Part shown: in pieces, positions 21,679 through 33,431 of the stretch
Layout of the letters: the number at the start of each line of letters is the position of its first letter
How positions within the stretch are numbered: the first letter of the stretch is position 1
NCBI GenBank assembly: GCA_019843655.1
Contig: JACDQD010000002.1
Span: 320,585 to 384,584 of the forward strand
Reading direction: 5' to 3'
From: Lethocerus indicus
Taxonomy: Eukaryota > Arthropoda > Insecta > Hemiptera > Belostomatidae
DNA: 64,000 bases
Position numbers and translations under genes: made by a program
The notes under the pieces: model-generated
What the model was told of the DNA's origin: nothing
The model's database searches: none
The model's input: the letters and a program-made list of their open reading frames with translations, nothing else

Positions 21679-22122
21679 TATTGGGTTGTCCGGAAAGTTC
21701 GTGCCGATTCCGGAGGAAAATCGAAACGCAACACACAATATGGTCGTGGATCGTTGATTTGGGCTAATTGACGCGTTGTAGAGCGTGGATTATTTCCGAT
21801 TACCGTTTTAATCGGATCTTCAAGATCGAAATCTCCAGCTTTAAACCGAATAAACTGCACTTTCCTCGCGCAGTTCTTTCGGCTACAGCACTTTCGCCAT
21901 AAACAGCGCGTATCTCGTTTGCCGTTTGTGCGGCATTTTTACCTTAAAAAATTAAAGCGTTAAACGCCTATAATAACGCGCTTTGTCCGCTACCTGATTC
22001 TAAGGCGTACAGAAACGAGAAAAATTAACGTATCTTAACCGAACTTTTTTTCCTGGACTTTTAGAATATGTCCCAATAGCACCGATCGAAAATCGGCACC
22101 AACTTTCCGGCCGACACGTTAT
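21679..22122 (-). mobile_element. mariner deletion derivative H
   Basis: The left end TTGGGTTGTCCGGAAAGTTC (21681-21700) and the right end GGCACCAACTTTCCGG (about 22095-22110) form diverged terminal repeats. On the minus strand 21951 down to 21735 encodes the start of a mariner transposase: GKNAAQTANEIRAVYGESAV, then after a frameshift a G-D-F-D-L-E-D motif (21816-21836) and GNNPRSTTRQLAQI. This is the HTH region. The catalytic domain is deleted. Ends and protein differ from the C-, D- and E-type elements. Confidence 0.85.
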
Positions 22123-22500
22123 TTTTTAATTACTCGAAACAGTCCGCGGTCAAATTGGCCCCCAATACGAAATACACTGTTCGTCGTATTTCGTCGTTTT
22201 TATTTTCGTTCAGGTGAAAATGGATGGCGGTCAACGGAAGAAAAAGTTATACGGGAAGGACACCGGTGTCGGTTTGCCATTATGCACTGTACAACTTTCT
22301 GTTCTATATTTGGGAGGGAGAAAGAGACGGGGAATAAAAATCAATTTCCGTCGGTTCCATTTCATTCAATAATTCGTATTCAATTCAAAAACGCGAAATT
22401 GCTCTATCGTGAAAATACGACGTTTATGAAATATTATGCGATCCCGCATAGAATTACTGAATGCACTTTGTCGAATATTTCAAATTTGCCCTATTATAAA
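22123..22500. other. Non-genic stretch
   Basis: No motif seen. A 106-codon plus frame (22282-22602) runs into the next transposon and is not called. Confidence 0.45.
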
Positions 22501-22754
22501 GGGCGTCCCAAAATTGACGCAAGTTTTGAATCGAACCGCGGCTGTCAAACTTTCATTATTTTTTTAAGTATTTTAAGTAATTTTTTAAGTTTTCGACAAT
22601 GAAAACACGTTGTTCTATCGCGTAACGCTGCGTTTGTCCACTCACCCTAAACTATCGGTTGTCAAATGGTTTTTTTTTTTTTTTAATAGGGTTGTCGACT
22701 TTACTGCAAGAATTGTGGCAAATTCAAATTTTGCTTTAATTTTGAGACACCCCC
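22501..22754. mobile_element. Tc1/mariner-like MITE, copy D2
   Basis: Starts GGGCGTCCCAAAATTGACG and ends GAGACACCCC. Internal blocks match D1 (GACAATGAAAACACGTTGTT, CACCCTAAACTATCGG, a T run, and ATTGTGGCAAATTCAAAT). It lacks D1's transposase segment, so it is an internally deleted copy. Confidence 0.8.
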
Positions 22755-23570
22755 ATAGAAATATCTTGATTTTTCCCTAGCCAATTTGTCGTTGCCATTC
22801 ATAAGGAGCCGTTTAGCATCAATTTGGCAAATTTCCGTTGCAAATGCAAATTTGAGTTAACTAAGAGACCCGACACCGTAAGACTCTCCTTCAGCTTCTA
22901 GTTATGGATTTTTTCCAATATAAATTGACAGCTATGGCGAGTTTTTTTGACTATATTTCAGTGTTTGAGAGACGGAAGATGACTGAAGGTGGGGCTTCTC
23001 TCGGCAATTTTGATCCGTGTTAAGGCCAAAGGGAGCCGGGGGTGGGGTGGGAAAAGTACTTGTAAATTTGCATATTCCACAATTTAGAAATTCCGAGTGC
23101 CCCTAGCAGTAGTTCGTTCTTATAGTCGCATTAGCCGCCTCGGGCCCTTTATGTAAATGTTAGCGGCTCCTGTACACTTCCAGTTGGGGCAGTAACGGCC
23201 CTCCGGAGCTACGGAGGAAATTTTCTTTATTGTACAGCCACCGCCTGAATATCTCTTCCCGGCCACTTCTCCCCGACGTTATTTCCACCCCCCCCCATCC
23301 CCTCCCCCCTTCAACGATTCCGAGACACAAGAGATAAAAAGGAGTCACAAGGGACATCGGTGTCCCGGACTAAGCCCAACAACTCGGCTTCTAATCGCAG
23401 TTAGATTCAATTGCTCCCGCCAAGTATAACCGCCATATTAAGCACAGTGTCCCTCAGAGCTGTTGAAGTGTAATATAATCTCAGAAACAAGTTATCACTA
23501 ATTTCCGGGGCGTTATCGGCCCGGTTATCGGAATTTGACGTCCTGTCAATCCGAACTTTTTCCAGGAAGT
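22755..23570. other. Non-genic stretch
   Basis: C-rich patch at 23287-23308. No gene recognised. Confidence 0.5.
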
Positions 23571-23812
23571 ACAGTAGATTCGTGGTGTTTCCGGCTCCTC
23601 TCGCTGGTTTCGGTCTCTTCCTAGACCGGTTAGTCACTTTTGGCACTTTGGATGTGTGTCGCGCGCATCAAGTGACAGTGACGGTGAATATCGAGTGGAT
23701 GGCCGAAAAACATCGGGAGCGACAAAAGTGACTAACACAGCGCTACTGAAGATGGCGAGCGGCCGACAAACCGGTCTGGCAAAAGACCAGACCGGCGAGA
23801 GGAGACGGAAAA
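23571..23812. repeat. Foldback repeat, copy A5
   Basis: The left arm has lost its ribozyme-like core (jumps from AGACCGG to TTAGTCAC). The right arm has GCTACTGAAGATGGCGAGCG, but with CA inserted in the GAAA box (GACAAACC) and TGGC in place of TAGC. A solo arm fragment with CCATCTTCAGTAGCGGTG follows at 23868-23905. Confidence 0.8.
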
Positions 23813-23867
23813 TTCCGCGAGGTGTAATCGCGAAAACTCGTCCCGGAAAAATTTAACATACCTGCCA

Positions 23868-23905
23868 TCTTCAGTAGCGGTGTTAGTCACTGTTTTTCGG
23901 ATGTA
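23868..23905 (-). repeat. Solo foldback arm fragment
   Basis: CCATCTTCAGTAGCGGTG then TTAGTCACTG. It is cut off downstream by unrelated DNA, though GACAGTGACAGTGAC near 24010 may be its displaced centre. Confidence 0.6.
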
Positions 23906-25694
23906 ACAAAAATATCAACACAAAGAAAACAAACCATACGCCCAAAAACACAATAATGAGACACTTATATAAACATACGGAAGAACGGACAACCGCCACA
24001 GTACAAGTGACAGTGACAGTGACGGTGCAAAAGAGAAGAAGAATATTCTCGGACACCATTGTGATGGATGGCCTTTCTTCCGATAGCCTGGCCAACACTT
24101 AACAAGTCCCAGTGAATCTGTAGGTGGTCTAAAGTAAATGGTAAAGAGGGATAAATCGCCGGTTGTTTGTTGGGGCGCGCACGGGCTAAGTTTTTAGCAA
24201 ATCTGAGCCTTTGTAGCCGGGGGGGGGGGGGGGGTGGGGTTTAGAAATGAAGCGTAAGGAGTGGTAGAAATTTAGCGGTTTTGTGTTCTCTGGCCCCGGT
24301 GCGGGGGGGGGGTGGGGGTAATTCGGCCTATTAATTAAACTGCAATCGCCACAGATGACAGCGGCCCCCCGTTTGGGGGGGCGCCATTATTTTAATCACA
24401 CTTCATTGTTATTCGATTTGTAATCGGCGGTTGGAGTGAGGTGTGGGCCAGAGGAATGAGGTCCATTGTGGTCGATGGTGGAGGACGTGAGGGCCGCAAT
24501 TATTGCAGGGCCGAAACAGTCGTCCGGCGGGGGGCGCGGATTGCTCCCACCGAGGGCGAAGCACGGAGGGCCGTTATAATTCGCCATTAATTTAACCCTA
24601 CGCTCGAATAATGGACAATCCGTTATTTGTCGCGCGAGCGGAATGGCCCCGCCGTTTTAAAAACCCCAGCAAATTGGGTAATTAATATTTTCCCTCTACT
24701 TACGCCACAATTCCCCCAAGTTATTAACGGGCTTCTACGATACGGGCTTTGTTCCGCCCGACACCGGGCCCTACGATAGTTCCGAGAAAGATCGCCGAAT
24801 TCGCCCATTTCAAACGCAGTTGAGCCCTTCAACGTTAAATGACAAAGGGCGCCCGTTCCTTTCGGACATTAGTTTTACCAGACTGTTTGAAGTTACCGAC
24901 CGGTCAGAGGGCCACTACAATTACAATTACGCTTCGTTATATTGGATAGATTTATTTCCACCAGCAATGCGTGAAGACGAGATAATTAACTCGAGTTTAC
25001 CCTAGTCAAAGGCTGTCGGCCTTCATTTCTATCGTTACAAATCCGTTCTCGTTGTCTGCAATTAAGAGATATATTTTCGTTTAATTTTGACTTCACCCAT
25101 CGGTATTATGCCCAACCTGCTGGCGATAAAACTACTGAAGACGGCTCGTCGACATTTCCAATACTGTAATGACCCACATGGTTTTTTATTCGGACAGTGG
25201 GAACATTTGAACGAACCCGTGAACCAGAGTCATTTCTTCAGTTCAGAGCGGGTTCACTGTCGGTTCCCTTCTTGCAGGGCCCCCGATCGAATATTCATCG
25301 CCGCCAGAGATGAACCTGTCTCCTCCTCTCTCTCTCTCTCTAGTCGGCCCGTCATCACCACGTCAGACGATTTCGCAAAAGATGTCGTGGAAAAATGTCA
25401 CAAACCTGCCGGGCGAAAATGTAACCGATTCGGGCGAAGTTGGAGAAAACGAAACGAATATATATATAAAATATATCGTTCGGCTCCGCGAATTTCGCAC
25501 TGCGACAAAATATAAGTCATAGATCGTTGTACTATTCTCGAGCGAAAAAAACAGAATTTGGAGTAGTTACGGATCGCGTCCAAAATAAATTCTGGGAAAG
25601 GGAGATTGGGAAGATTTTCAGCCAAAGATCAAATCCTCCTGATGGCAAAAACGGATCCTGGAAAAGTCTGCGAGGGGTTGGAACACCCTACTAA
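23906..25694. other. Non-genic stretch with G runs
   Basis: A 16-base G run (24219-24234), a G10-T-G5 cluster (24303-24318) and a (CT)n tract (25325-25340). A 142-codon plus frame at 25087-25515 includes the CT tract and shows no recognisable domain. Confidence 0.5.
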
Positions 25695-25736
25695 GTAGCG
25701 GTGTTAGTCACTTTCGGCGCTTTGGATGTTTTTGGA
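25695..25736 (-). repeat. Foldback fragment fused to a LINE
   Basis: AGTAGCGGTGTTAGTCAC and CTTTGGATGTTTTTGG match the foldback arm. It joins directly, without poly(A), to a LINE fragment beginning near 25737. Confidence 0.65.
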
Positions 25737-26010
25737 CAGTGGACTTGGTCGACTGTCGGGGTATGTTGAGGTCGTGGTGGATTGTCTGGTCAGAAACATA
25801 CCCCGGGGAGCATTAAGGATGGTGCGAAGAAGGACTTTTGACTGGAATCTCTGGATGCGAGCGATGTCGGATTTCTTGGCGGAACCCAGCATACTTCTAT
25901 TCCGTAAGTCCGTGTCGGGTCTAATATGGATTTGTATATTGTCAGTTTGTTGTCTATTGTAAGTTTTGTATGTCCTTTTCAAAAGAGGTCTCGACAGTCC
26001 AAACTTCTTA
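25737..26010 (-). mobile_element. Jockey-like LINE fragment (family 2, first subfamily)
   Basis: The minus frame 25704-25982 reads YKTYNRQQTDNIQIHI (a frameshifted version of the region encoding the TIYKAVLKP block), then GSAKKSDIARIQRFQSKVLL and TILNAP. Its closest relative here is 34231-34700, which shares the same frame-shifted peptide. G/C run at 25799-25810. Both the 3' UTR and 5' part are missing. Confidence 0.85.
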
Positions 26011-26012
26011 AT

Positions 26013-26290
26013 TCGGAAGGGGGAAGGCGGGAGTGGAACTTCGGGAACCGGGATTTTGTGACTTCGTCGACTGTCGGGGTATGTTGAGAGGTCATTATGG
26101 ATTGTCTGGTTAGAAACATACCCCTTGGGGGGGGGGCATTAAGTATGGTGCGAAGGACTTTTGGATTGAAATCTCTGGATGTCCATGTCAGTTTGAGTAT
26201 CGCTTTGTATATTGTTACTTGAGGTCAATTTCGATGTCCGTTTTAGTAACGGCCTTAAGAGAGTCCAAATTTAAGAGAGTCCTAATTCTG
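26013..26290 (-). mobile_element. Jockey-like LINE fragment (family 2, second subfamily)
   Basis: Lies directly beside the previous fragment in the same orientation but belongs to the subfamily of 15745 and 56340 (shared GTCAATTTCGATGTCCG, TTTTAGTAACGGCCTTAAG). It is therefore not a tandem duplication. The G/C run at 26121-26137 is expanded. Confidence 0.8.
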
Positions 26291-26737
26291 CACAGATTAT
26301 GGCCACTTCGGGCTCCTCTCCACGCCCAGTAGTACTCCGTCAGAACGCCGCTCGTCGCATTTACCGCCGGCAGATTCGTCCCCGGTTTTTCGGTGGGAAC
26401 TCTACCCAATCTAATCTTCCTATCTGTCCCATCTGGCCCTTTATTCCCGGTCGCCTCGCCCTTTGTCGGTGGGAAACAGGAACCCGGTTATCGGATCGAA
26501 AAATGTCCAATCGTCCACAATGTTATCCGATTGACCGTCGGCCGGTAATTAATTGCGGTACTAATTTAATAAAAATCTAAAACAATTGGTGGGGGGGGGG
26601 CAGTATCCGGCATTGGTATTCGGCTCCTATTCACCTGTCGAGCTGTTAAACGTTAAGTGTTATGGTATGGAAAGGTAGGAAAGTTTCGATCCAAACGCTG
26701 AGAAGACTAAATTGAGAACTAATAAAAGTTCTTTGAT
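26291..26737. other. Non-genic stretch
   Basis: G run at about 26591-26600. A 93-codon plus frame (26299-26580) shows no motif. Confidence 0.45.
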
Positions 26738-27068
26738 ATACCTGTTTTGTGGTCTGCGAGGGGTTGGAATACCGTAGGTTCGTGATGTTTCTGTCTCCTC
26801 TCCGCCGGTCTGGTCTTTTGCTAGACTGCGGTTTCGGCCGCTCGCCACCTTCAGTAGCGCTGTGTCACTGTTTGGATGTTTTTTGGGCATCCTCACTGCC
26901 CACTGTCACTTTCGCATGTACTGTTACTTGACAGTTCAAGTGACCGGTCCAAAGAATCCAAAGTGTCAACGGTGACTGACACCGCGCTACTGAAGATGGC
27001 GAGCAGCCGAAACCGGGTCTGGCAAAAGACCAGACCGGCGAGAGGAGACGTGAAACATCACGAACCTA
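26738..27068. repeat. Foldback repeat, copy A6 with outer end
   Basis: Begins with the outer end ATACCTGTTTTGTGGTCTGC then GAGGGGTTGGAATACC, followed by a left arm with a damaged core (CTAGACTGCGG). The centre again has TACTTGACAGTTCAAGTGA. In the right arm the motif (26986-27023) has one extra G in stem III (ACCGGGT) and TGGC for TAGC. Reverse complement of A4 over most of its length. Confidence 0.85.
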
Positions 27069-27136
27069 TAATAAAAGTTCGTCACGACATGTCACATTCC
27101 TCAGTCGTGTGATTGAATAAATGAAAAATTCTCGCC
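27061..27136 (-). repeat. Foldback-linked spacer unit
   Basis: Reverse complement of 18648-18715. It joins copies A6 and A7 exactly as the first spacer joins A4 and A3. Confidence 0.85.
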
Positions 27137-27395
27137 GGTTTGGTCTTTTGCTAGACCGCTTTTTTCGGCCGCTCGCCATCTTCAGTAGCGCGGTGTTAGT
27201 CACTGTCGGCACTTTGGATATTTTTGTTCGCTTGTACAGTACATGTGAAAGTGACAGTGCAGTGAGGATGCCCAAAAAACATCCAAAGCGCTAACAGTGA
27301 CTAACACAGCGCTACTGAAGATGGCGAGCAGCCGAAACCGGGTCTGGCAAAAGACCAGACCGGCGAGAGGAGACGTGAAACATCACGAACCTATA
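27128..27395. repeat. Foldback repeat, copy A7
   Basis: Reverse complement of A3 with substitutions. The left-arm motif has a T insertion (GCTTTTTTCGG) that breaks stem III. The right-arm motif has ACCGGGT and TGGC variants, identical to A6's right arm. Confidence 0.85.
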
Positions 27396-27455
27396 ATAAA
27401 AGTTCGTCACGACATGTCACATTCCTCAGTCGTGTGATTGAATAAATGAATAATT
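27390..27455 (-). repeat. Foldback-linked spacer unit, third copy
   Basis: Same spacer again after A7, nearly identical to 27061-27136. A6-spacer and A7-spacer therefore form a direct tandem duplication of the right arm plus spacer. Confidence 0.85.
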
Positions 27456-29605
27456 CTCTCCGCTGTCGTCGGATGGTTTAACTTTATCCGTCTCGGCATG
27501 ACCGAAACACAAACTGTATTACGTATGTATGACGTTGAAAGGGATCTGCAATAGCAAATAAACAGTGACGTTTTATTCGACCTCTACGAGAGACAACGCC
27601 ATATGGCCGGCGGAAACTAATCTTTTCCCAGTCGAAAAAACGAAGATGTCTCAAGGTTGCCAGCCATTGCCATCATTCGGCACTACGCCAGTAGAATTTG
27701 CCGGAAAAATCACTTCCTTCCCGAATTTCCTTCCTTCCGCGTGACATTTTCAACCGCGGTTTCGGGAAATCGCTCCATTAACGCTTTCATTATAACAGTT
27801 ATAACAATAAACTATAGTATAATAAATTTTTTCGTTTAACTCTCTCCACTCTTCTGGTTTTCTCTCGCCCCCCCAAATTTGGTAATGATTTTTTCTTTTA
27901 TTTCGCGTAATTAAATACATAATACAAGAGTCGCCCTCAGGCTCCCAGCACCGCTTCAGAGATAACCGAATTAAGGGTTCGAGGAGGCCGCGAGGAGGAC
28001 AATCTCATAATTATAACAGTGTTATACTCTTCATACAGACGGGATCGTGACTTTGACCAAAACTTTTCCACTTCGCTTATAGAGTTGGAACCAATTCAAC
28101 CGGTTAATTAACTAACTAGGGCAGGTCTGCTGTAAAAAAAACGGCCGGAGATGATACAAGGACAGGATCGTACAAAATTACAGAATCGATTCGTTTAAGG
28201 TTTTTGGTCGATTCTTTACTCTTTTACCCTTTATCTGACTGCAGGACCGGGTTTCGTGAATCGTTTTCGGAATGGAATCCTGGAATGCCAGGAGGCTCCT
28301 TCCTTGTAAGTGTGGAGGAGTGAGTATTAAATTGGAAATTTCCGTCTTAAGACGCTTTACAGTTTATAAAATTACAACAAATTGTTACATTTAGAACGAT
28401 CCAGCGGTCCGAACAATTCGGTTCCAAACTGCTGTGCGCTTTGGGGCTAAAGCGGGGTTGGAATATCGGCCTTAAATATAGGAAAACCGCGGTTATCCCG
28501 GGGGAATTAGGCCGGCCGGCGGTCGTAAAAGGGAATCAAGATTGAAAGGGTATTCACCGGAGTCCCGTCCTGCCAGATTAAGACAACCGGCGGGCATAAA
28601 CTCCGGGCCCTTTAGCCCCGGCCCAAAAGCCCTAAAATACTAAACGCAACAGAGCCCTGTAATCTGAACGCGAGGGCAATTGTATTGAATACTCGATTGA
28701 AAACCTAAAAACAGAAAACAAATATGTTTCAAGTGACTCGCTACCATCCCATGTCCAGGTTTAAATCTATTCCTTTCGTTAATTTAAATTATCCTACTGT
28801 CGAACACGAATTTATTCATCCGCTTCACCGTAGATATTTCACATTTGATCTTTTCCCGAGGGAAAACGCCTCTTCCTCCCTAATCACCATTCGTACATCC
28901 TTCCAGGTAACCAGGCGCTCCCGCCCAACAATATAGGGAGGCCCTAATATAAGTCCAATTTCAAAGCGTCTTTATAATAATTTGCGTTTCCTCTTTGTGC
29001 TTACGTTTTGAGTGTCACCTGAGGGGTTGGCGGGGGTGGGATGTCTGTTTGATGGACCGTAATTGGTTTATACGGCGCTTTGAACCCGAGGTAAAAAGGT
29101 ACGTTATTGGCCCGCCGTGTACACCGCCCCCTTTCCACTCCATCCCTTCCAACCCCCAACACACAACCCCTTCTTCTCTGTAACTGTTCCGGATCCGAAT
29201 CTCCTGATATATTACATCCCCCGATATTGATACGGGAGGGATGAATTTTTTTTTTGATATATTTATATACGCCCGGCAAAACTTATTTAACTAACTCGGC
29301 TATATCCGATTTATGAATGTGTCCCCCTCCCCCACCCCTCCCTTCTATCCAAATCCAATTCGACGATAAGCCTTCGATTTCGGAAAATTTTCGCGTAACG
29401 AACAGGTTTTGTCAGCTCGCCATACTCAGTAAAATTCCGTCCGTAATGCGGTACGTAGGTTTGTCCTCTGCGATGAAAAATTTTTCCATAGAGTTGAGGG
29501 AGATTTTGTAATCTGTACAAGTAAAAAAATACAGTAAAATTCTTCATCCATTGCTAGAAACACTGACGGCGCGAAAACTCGAAAACGTCGCGTGGTTTAG
29601 CGTCG
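27456..29605. other. Long non-genic stretch
   Basis: No transposon or gene recognised. Short frames (28724-28936, 28995-29183, 29001-29279) overlap on both strands without motifs. Confidence 0.5.
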
Positions 29606-29852
29606 CGCCGGTTTGGTCTTTAGCTAGACCGGTTTCGGCCGCTCGCCATCTTCAGTAGCGGCGTCAGTCACTGTTGGCACTTTGGATGTTTTTGGCATCC
29701 TCACTGCCCACTGTCACTGTCACTTGTACAAGTGAACACCGCCACTGAAGATGGGGCGAGCGGCCGAAACCGGTCTAGCGAAAGACCGGACAACAGCGAG
29801 AGGAGACAGAAACACCACGAACCAACCCCTCGCAGACCACAAAACAGGTATA
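29606..29852. repeat. Foldback repeat, copy A8
   Basis: The left arm carries an intact motif (29623-29659). The right arm has GGGGCGAGCGGCC in stem II and GCCACTGAAGA in place of GCTACTGAAGA. It ends in the outer sequence CAACCCCTCGCAGACCACAA. Confidence 0.85.
29623..29659 (-). ncRNA. Hammerhead-ribozyme-like motif (left arm of A8)
   Basis: On the minus strand: GCTA, CTGAAGA, T, GGC-loop GAGCG-GCC, GAAA, ACCGGT, C, TAGC, all matching 18591-18627. It is embedded about 11 kb away in an independent copy. Confidence 0.6.
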
Positions 29853-32490
29853 GTAAACTAGTCGCGCGGTCTAAATTGTATATTGCCCATAATTTCTCTC
29901 CGTCATTAAACACTCGACTATTTTAAACTTTCGCTATGATCCGATTATCGTTGAATTTTCCCCAATTTATTTTGATTTTCCGCCAACATTTCACATAGTT
30001 CGTCAGTTGGCGATAGGTATTAGACTATTTTTTTTTTATCGAAACGTTTTGTTCTGGACTGTGTGGATTTTTTTCTGGATTTCTGGAAATTCTGGCAAAG
30101 GACGTTTCGCCAATCGTAATTTTCCAACCGGGCGTTGAGTCATGGGCCGGCTGTACGGGGGGTGGTGTTGGGGGTGGGAGACAGACACCTACCTATGGGC
30201 ATTACTCCGAGATGTTTGTTTTGTGGTCTGCAATTTCCTGAAGCAATCTCCCTGATTGCCGTTATCCCAGTTTACTGCCTTCTCGCCCCTCCTTCCCAAC
30301 CCCCATCCTATTCGTCCCATCATTCCCGGGGGATGGGGGGGGGGTGGTTGGACTAACCGCTTCCCGCTTCCTTATCATCTTCTCCCCCTGTCCCTTTATC
30401 TCGCGCCGGACAGAGGGGTATTATTTCCTTCCCTTTATCCCTCATTCACGCCGGCCCCTCGACCCCAACGTCCTCCTGGATTCAGGAACGGATAGCCCAA
30501 GGCCCCCCTCCGTCCCGCCGTTGGCGGGATATTAATTTCCTTCAAATTTAAACAGATTAAACTCGAGTATCGTTCTGTAAACTCTCCCCCCCCGTCCGAT
30601 CTCTGTTCACCCTTCGACATTGCGAGGTCTTCTCAGTTCGGCGTGAAATACAGCCGGGTCAGGGGGCGAGAAACCGTACTGAAAAAGAAAGACAAACAAA
30701 AAAAAAAACTGCCCTTTTTTTCCCTTCGGGCCGTTCTAACATTTCTCAGTTTCCCCGGCACGAACACTCAACTCGCACTGAAGCCCCCCAATCGCTGACG
30801 TCGTCCCGTTTCCATTCACCGTCTGTTCCGACGAACCGTTTTATTTATTTTTTTTTCTTTTCTAACACGGAATCGTATAACAAGCGGTATTAGTTACGGC
30901 GCCGAAATCCGTACCTGTAATTTGAATTCGGTATCGAGGAAGCGACAGTGAATGAAAATTACTGATGATGGAAAATAAGAGAGGGGGTTCTTACGTGAAA
31001 ATGCTACAGTGGGGTGAAAATAGATAGTCGAAAATGATATATATAAAATACTACGGATTATTATAGAATAATATAAATTTTGAAGGCCGCATCAATCGGT
31101 ATTTCCCGCAGTAAATAGGTCACAACGAACTCGAGATTCCCGAGGTCCCAATTAGGACTTGGGCCACTCAATTCTTTAATTGATTGTTAAGCGCCCGAAT
31201 TGTCGGGGATTCGCCCTTAGCGAAACCGGTCACTTGGGAGTTTTCCGATTTTTTTTTTATCGCCGGGCAGAAAATAATAATAGTAGCGATAATAAAAAAA
31301 AAGCGACAAAAGGGAACGAAAGGGGGCCTGGAAAAAGTCAGTTTAAGGGCGAGCGAAGTCCCGCCAGAAGCCCCCACCAAACCTCTAACGATATACACTT
31401 ACGTTTAATGGGCAATTATAAAATCGACGAGTTTTCGGAATCTGACAAATTTAGCTGAGCATTAATAATAAGGCGCTCTGTCTTGTTTCAGGTGAATTGA
31501 TTCGGTTCGCTTAGGCGATATTTTTTTCTTAGTTTCTCTTTTTCTCGTTCGGAAAGAGAAAAACGTCCGAGAAATGTCAGTGCCGCTAGTGAAGACAGAA
31601 ATTTACACCCGGCTATTATTATCACTTAATTTGGACCGTCAAAGGCGGGAAAGAATCATCCCCCGGTTGATGGGCGGTGGTGGTGGGGAGGGTGAGGATA
31701 TTTGGCCTTTTTCGTGGAATAACTAATAAAACATATTTGAATAAGGAAAGAGTTGAATGGAGTTGTTAATATTCTATCGTGGACTATATAAAGAAAATGG
31801 GGTTGGTCGATGGGGGGATGAGCCTGAATTTCCAGCACTGGAAATAATTAGGTTGAAAAGGGCTCTACTAAAAGGAAAGTTTTATTTGCCAGGTAAGCGT
31901 CGGCCTCCGCCCTTCGATGAGACCACTCCGGCCCCTATTGAAATGAATTTTGATAATTAAAACACTCCCACCCACCCACCCCCACCCCTCCCAACCCGCT
32001 TAATTATGACGAAAACCGAATATTCAAAACCGGGTAGAAATTTTTCGCCAAGGAATATTATTACAACCCCCCGAGGGACCGAGACCGGCGAAGACCCCTA
32101 AATTTTATCAAACAGGTCCAATTATAGTTTAATATAGACTTTAAGTATTTTGGAATGGACAAACTGGTAACAAATATACAGCCTTGTGTTATAATAACGG
32201 TGGAGATGTCTCGCGTTTGACCTAGGAATGTAATTTAAACTCTGTGTAATGAATTTTTATGCAATTTGTAGCCTTGAACTTACTGCGAAGACCATTATTG
32301 AGCCGTGCCGACCGGGGACTGGGGCTTTAATTTGAAATCTGAAGACGGGAAATCCTGCGGAAATTTAACTAATTAAAACCTACAATTTCACATTCCAACT
32401 TCACCTGTCTGATCTCCTCCACGGCGTAATCTTTGCCGGGGATGAAATTCCGTACTTTATTGATCAGCAGGTAGAACACCGTCGTTATGA
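29853..32490. other. Long non-genic stretch
   Basis: C/G-rich low complexity at 30290-30350 and A/T runs at 30699 and 31245. Open frames (30135-30535, 31180-31458, 31656-31960) overlap and lack motifs. Confidence 0.5.
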
Positions 32491-32601
32491 ATACAGTAGA
32501 TTTCGTCTGTTCTCTGTCTATTTTCCGTGTTCGGCTAGACCGGTTTCGGCCGGTCGCCGTCTCCATCTACGCCATTCCAACCCCTTCGCGGACCACAAAT
32601 A
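32491..32601. repeat. Foldback remnant A9
   Basis: Keeps GGCTAGACCGGTTTCGGCC and the outer end CCAACCCCTTCGCGGACCAC. The middle is deleted. Confidence 0.65.
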
Positions 32602-33111
32602 TAATTGTGTTGGATGGATCAATATCTAGTGAAATATTGTTATCCTTTTACGTATGCATTCGGCGGACGTTGGCAATTAAATAGGAGACGGAAATTAATT
32701 CTAGTTAAGTGTCACGGAACGCTTTTATAAATGACGTCTCCGGACCGAAGACGTTACCTAACCAAATATCAATCAAATTTACATAACTTCAAAGCCGATG
32801 AGACGTCCGATTCACTTCGATAAAGTTAGTTCATTATCTATGCCGGCCCCCATTAACATCTTATGAAACTAATCCGTCGAAAAAAAAATTGAAGGATAAT
32901 TTCAATTTCAAATCATACCCGTTTCCATTAAAATATAATAATATATTCATAAGTCGGTTTTTTTTTTTTGGGGGGGGGGGTTGACAAAATTGATTATACA
33001 AGAATTTGTGGTAAAACGCCTTGCGCGTTTGAGAGGGCCGACAACCGATGAAGAAAGCGGCCATCAGGGGGCGAAAAGTACCTAACGGATGCGCCGACCG
33101 ATCGATATACA
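32602..33111. other. Non-genic stretch
   Basis: Joined T and G runs at about 32958-32981. No other feature. Confidence 0.45.
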
Positions 33112-33431
33112 GAGGGGTTGAAAAAAAATGTATCCACCGTTTAACAGTCCATAACTTGCTAACCGATTGGCGGAGTTGTCTCTATTTTCGGTGAAAGTGT
33201 AGCTTAAAGTCCAACTTAAAGATATCACTTGAGCCGGCCACGTTCAATCGAGTAACAAAAGGTACACAACTGACACAACAGAACACTGACTATCTGTGAC
33301 GACTGTCATCTGACAAAACAATACAATGTTTGTATGGCTCGATTGCCGGAACTACAACACTATATAACACTGCCGAAAATGAGACAAGTTATATCGACTT
33401 TTAAACGGTGGATACATTTTTTTCGACCCCT
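33112..33431. mobile_element. Tc1/mariner-like MITE, copy E1
   Basis: Long inverted ends: the left starts GAGGGGTTGAAAAAAAATG then TATCCACCGTTTAACAGTC. The right, inverted, has AAACGGTGGATACATTTTTT then TCGACCCCTC. Length about 320 bp. No transposase segment remains. Same family as 58061 and 60408. Confidence 0.8.

Noticed and set aside
23883..24098. Minus frame with a hydrophobic C-terminus, as a small membrane protein
   Set aside because: It includes the GTGACAGTGAC repeat of the foldback family (a threonine-valine repeat), and no start context or homologue was recognised.
25087..25515. 142-codon plus frame as a gene
   Set aside because: It spans a CT microsatellite, has no recognised domain, and overlaps another plus frame.
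25737..26290. Tandem duplication of one LINE fragment
   Set aside because: The two halves belong to different subfamilies by their diagnostic sequence, so they are independent copies.
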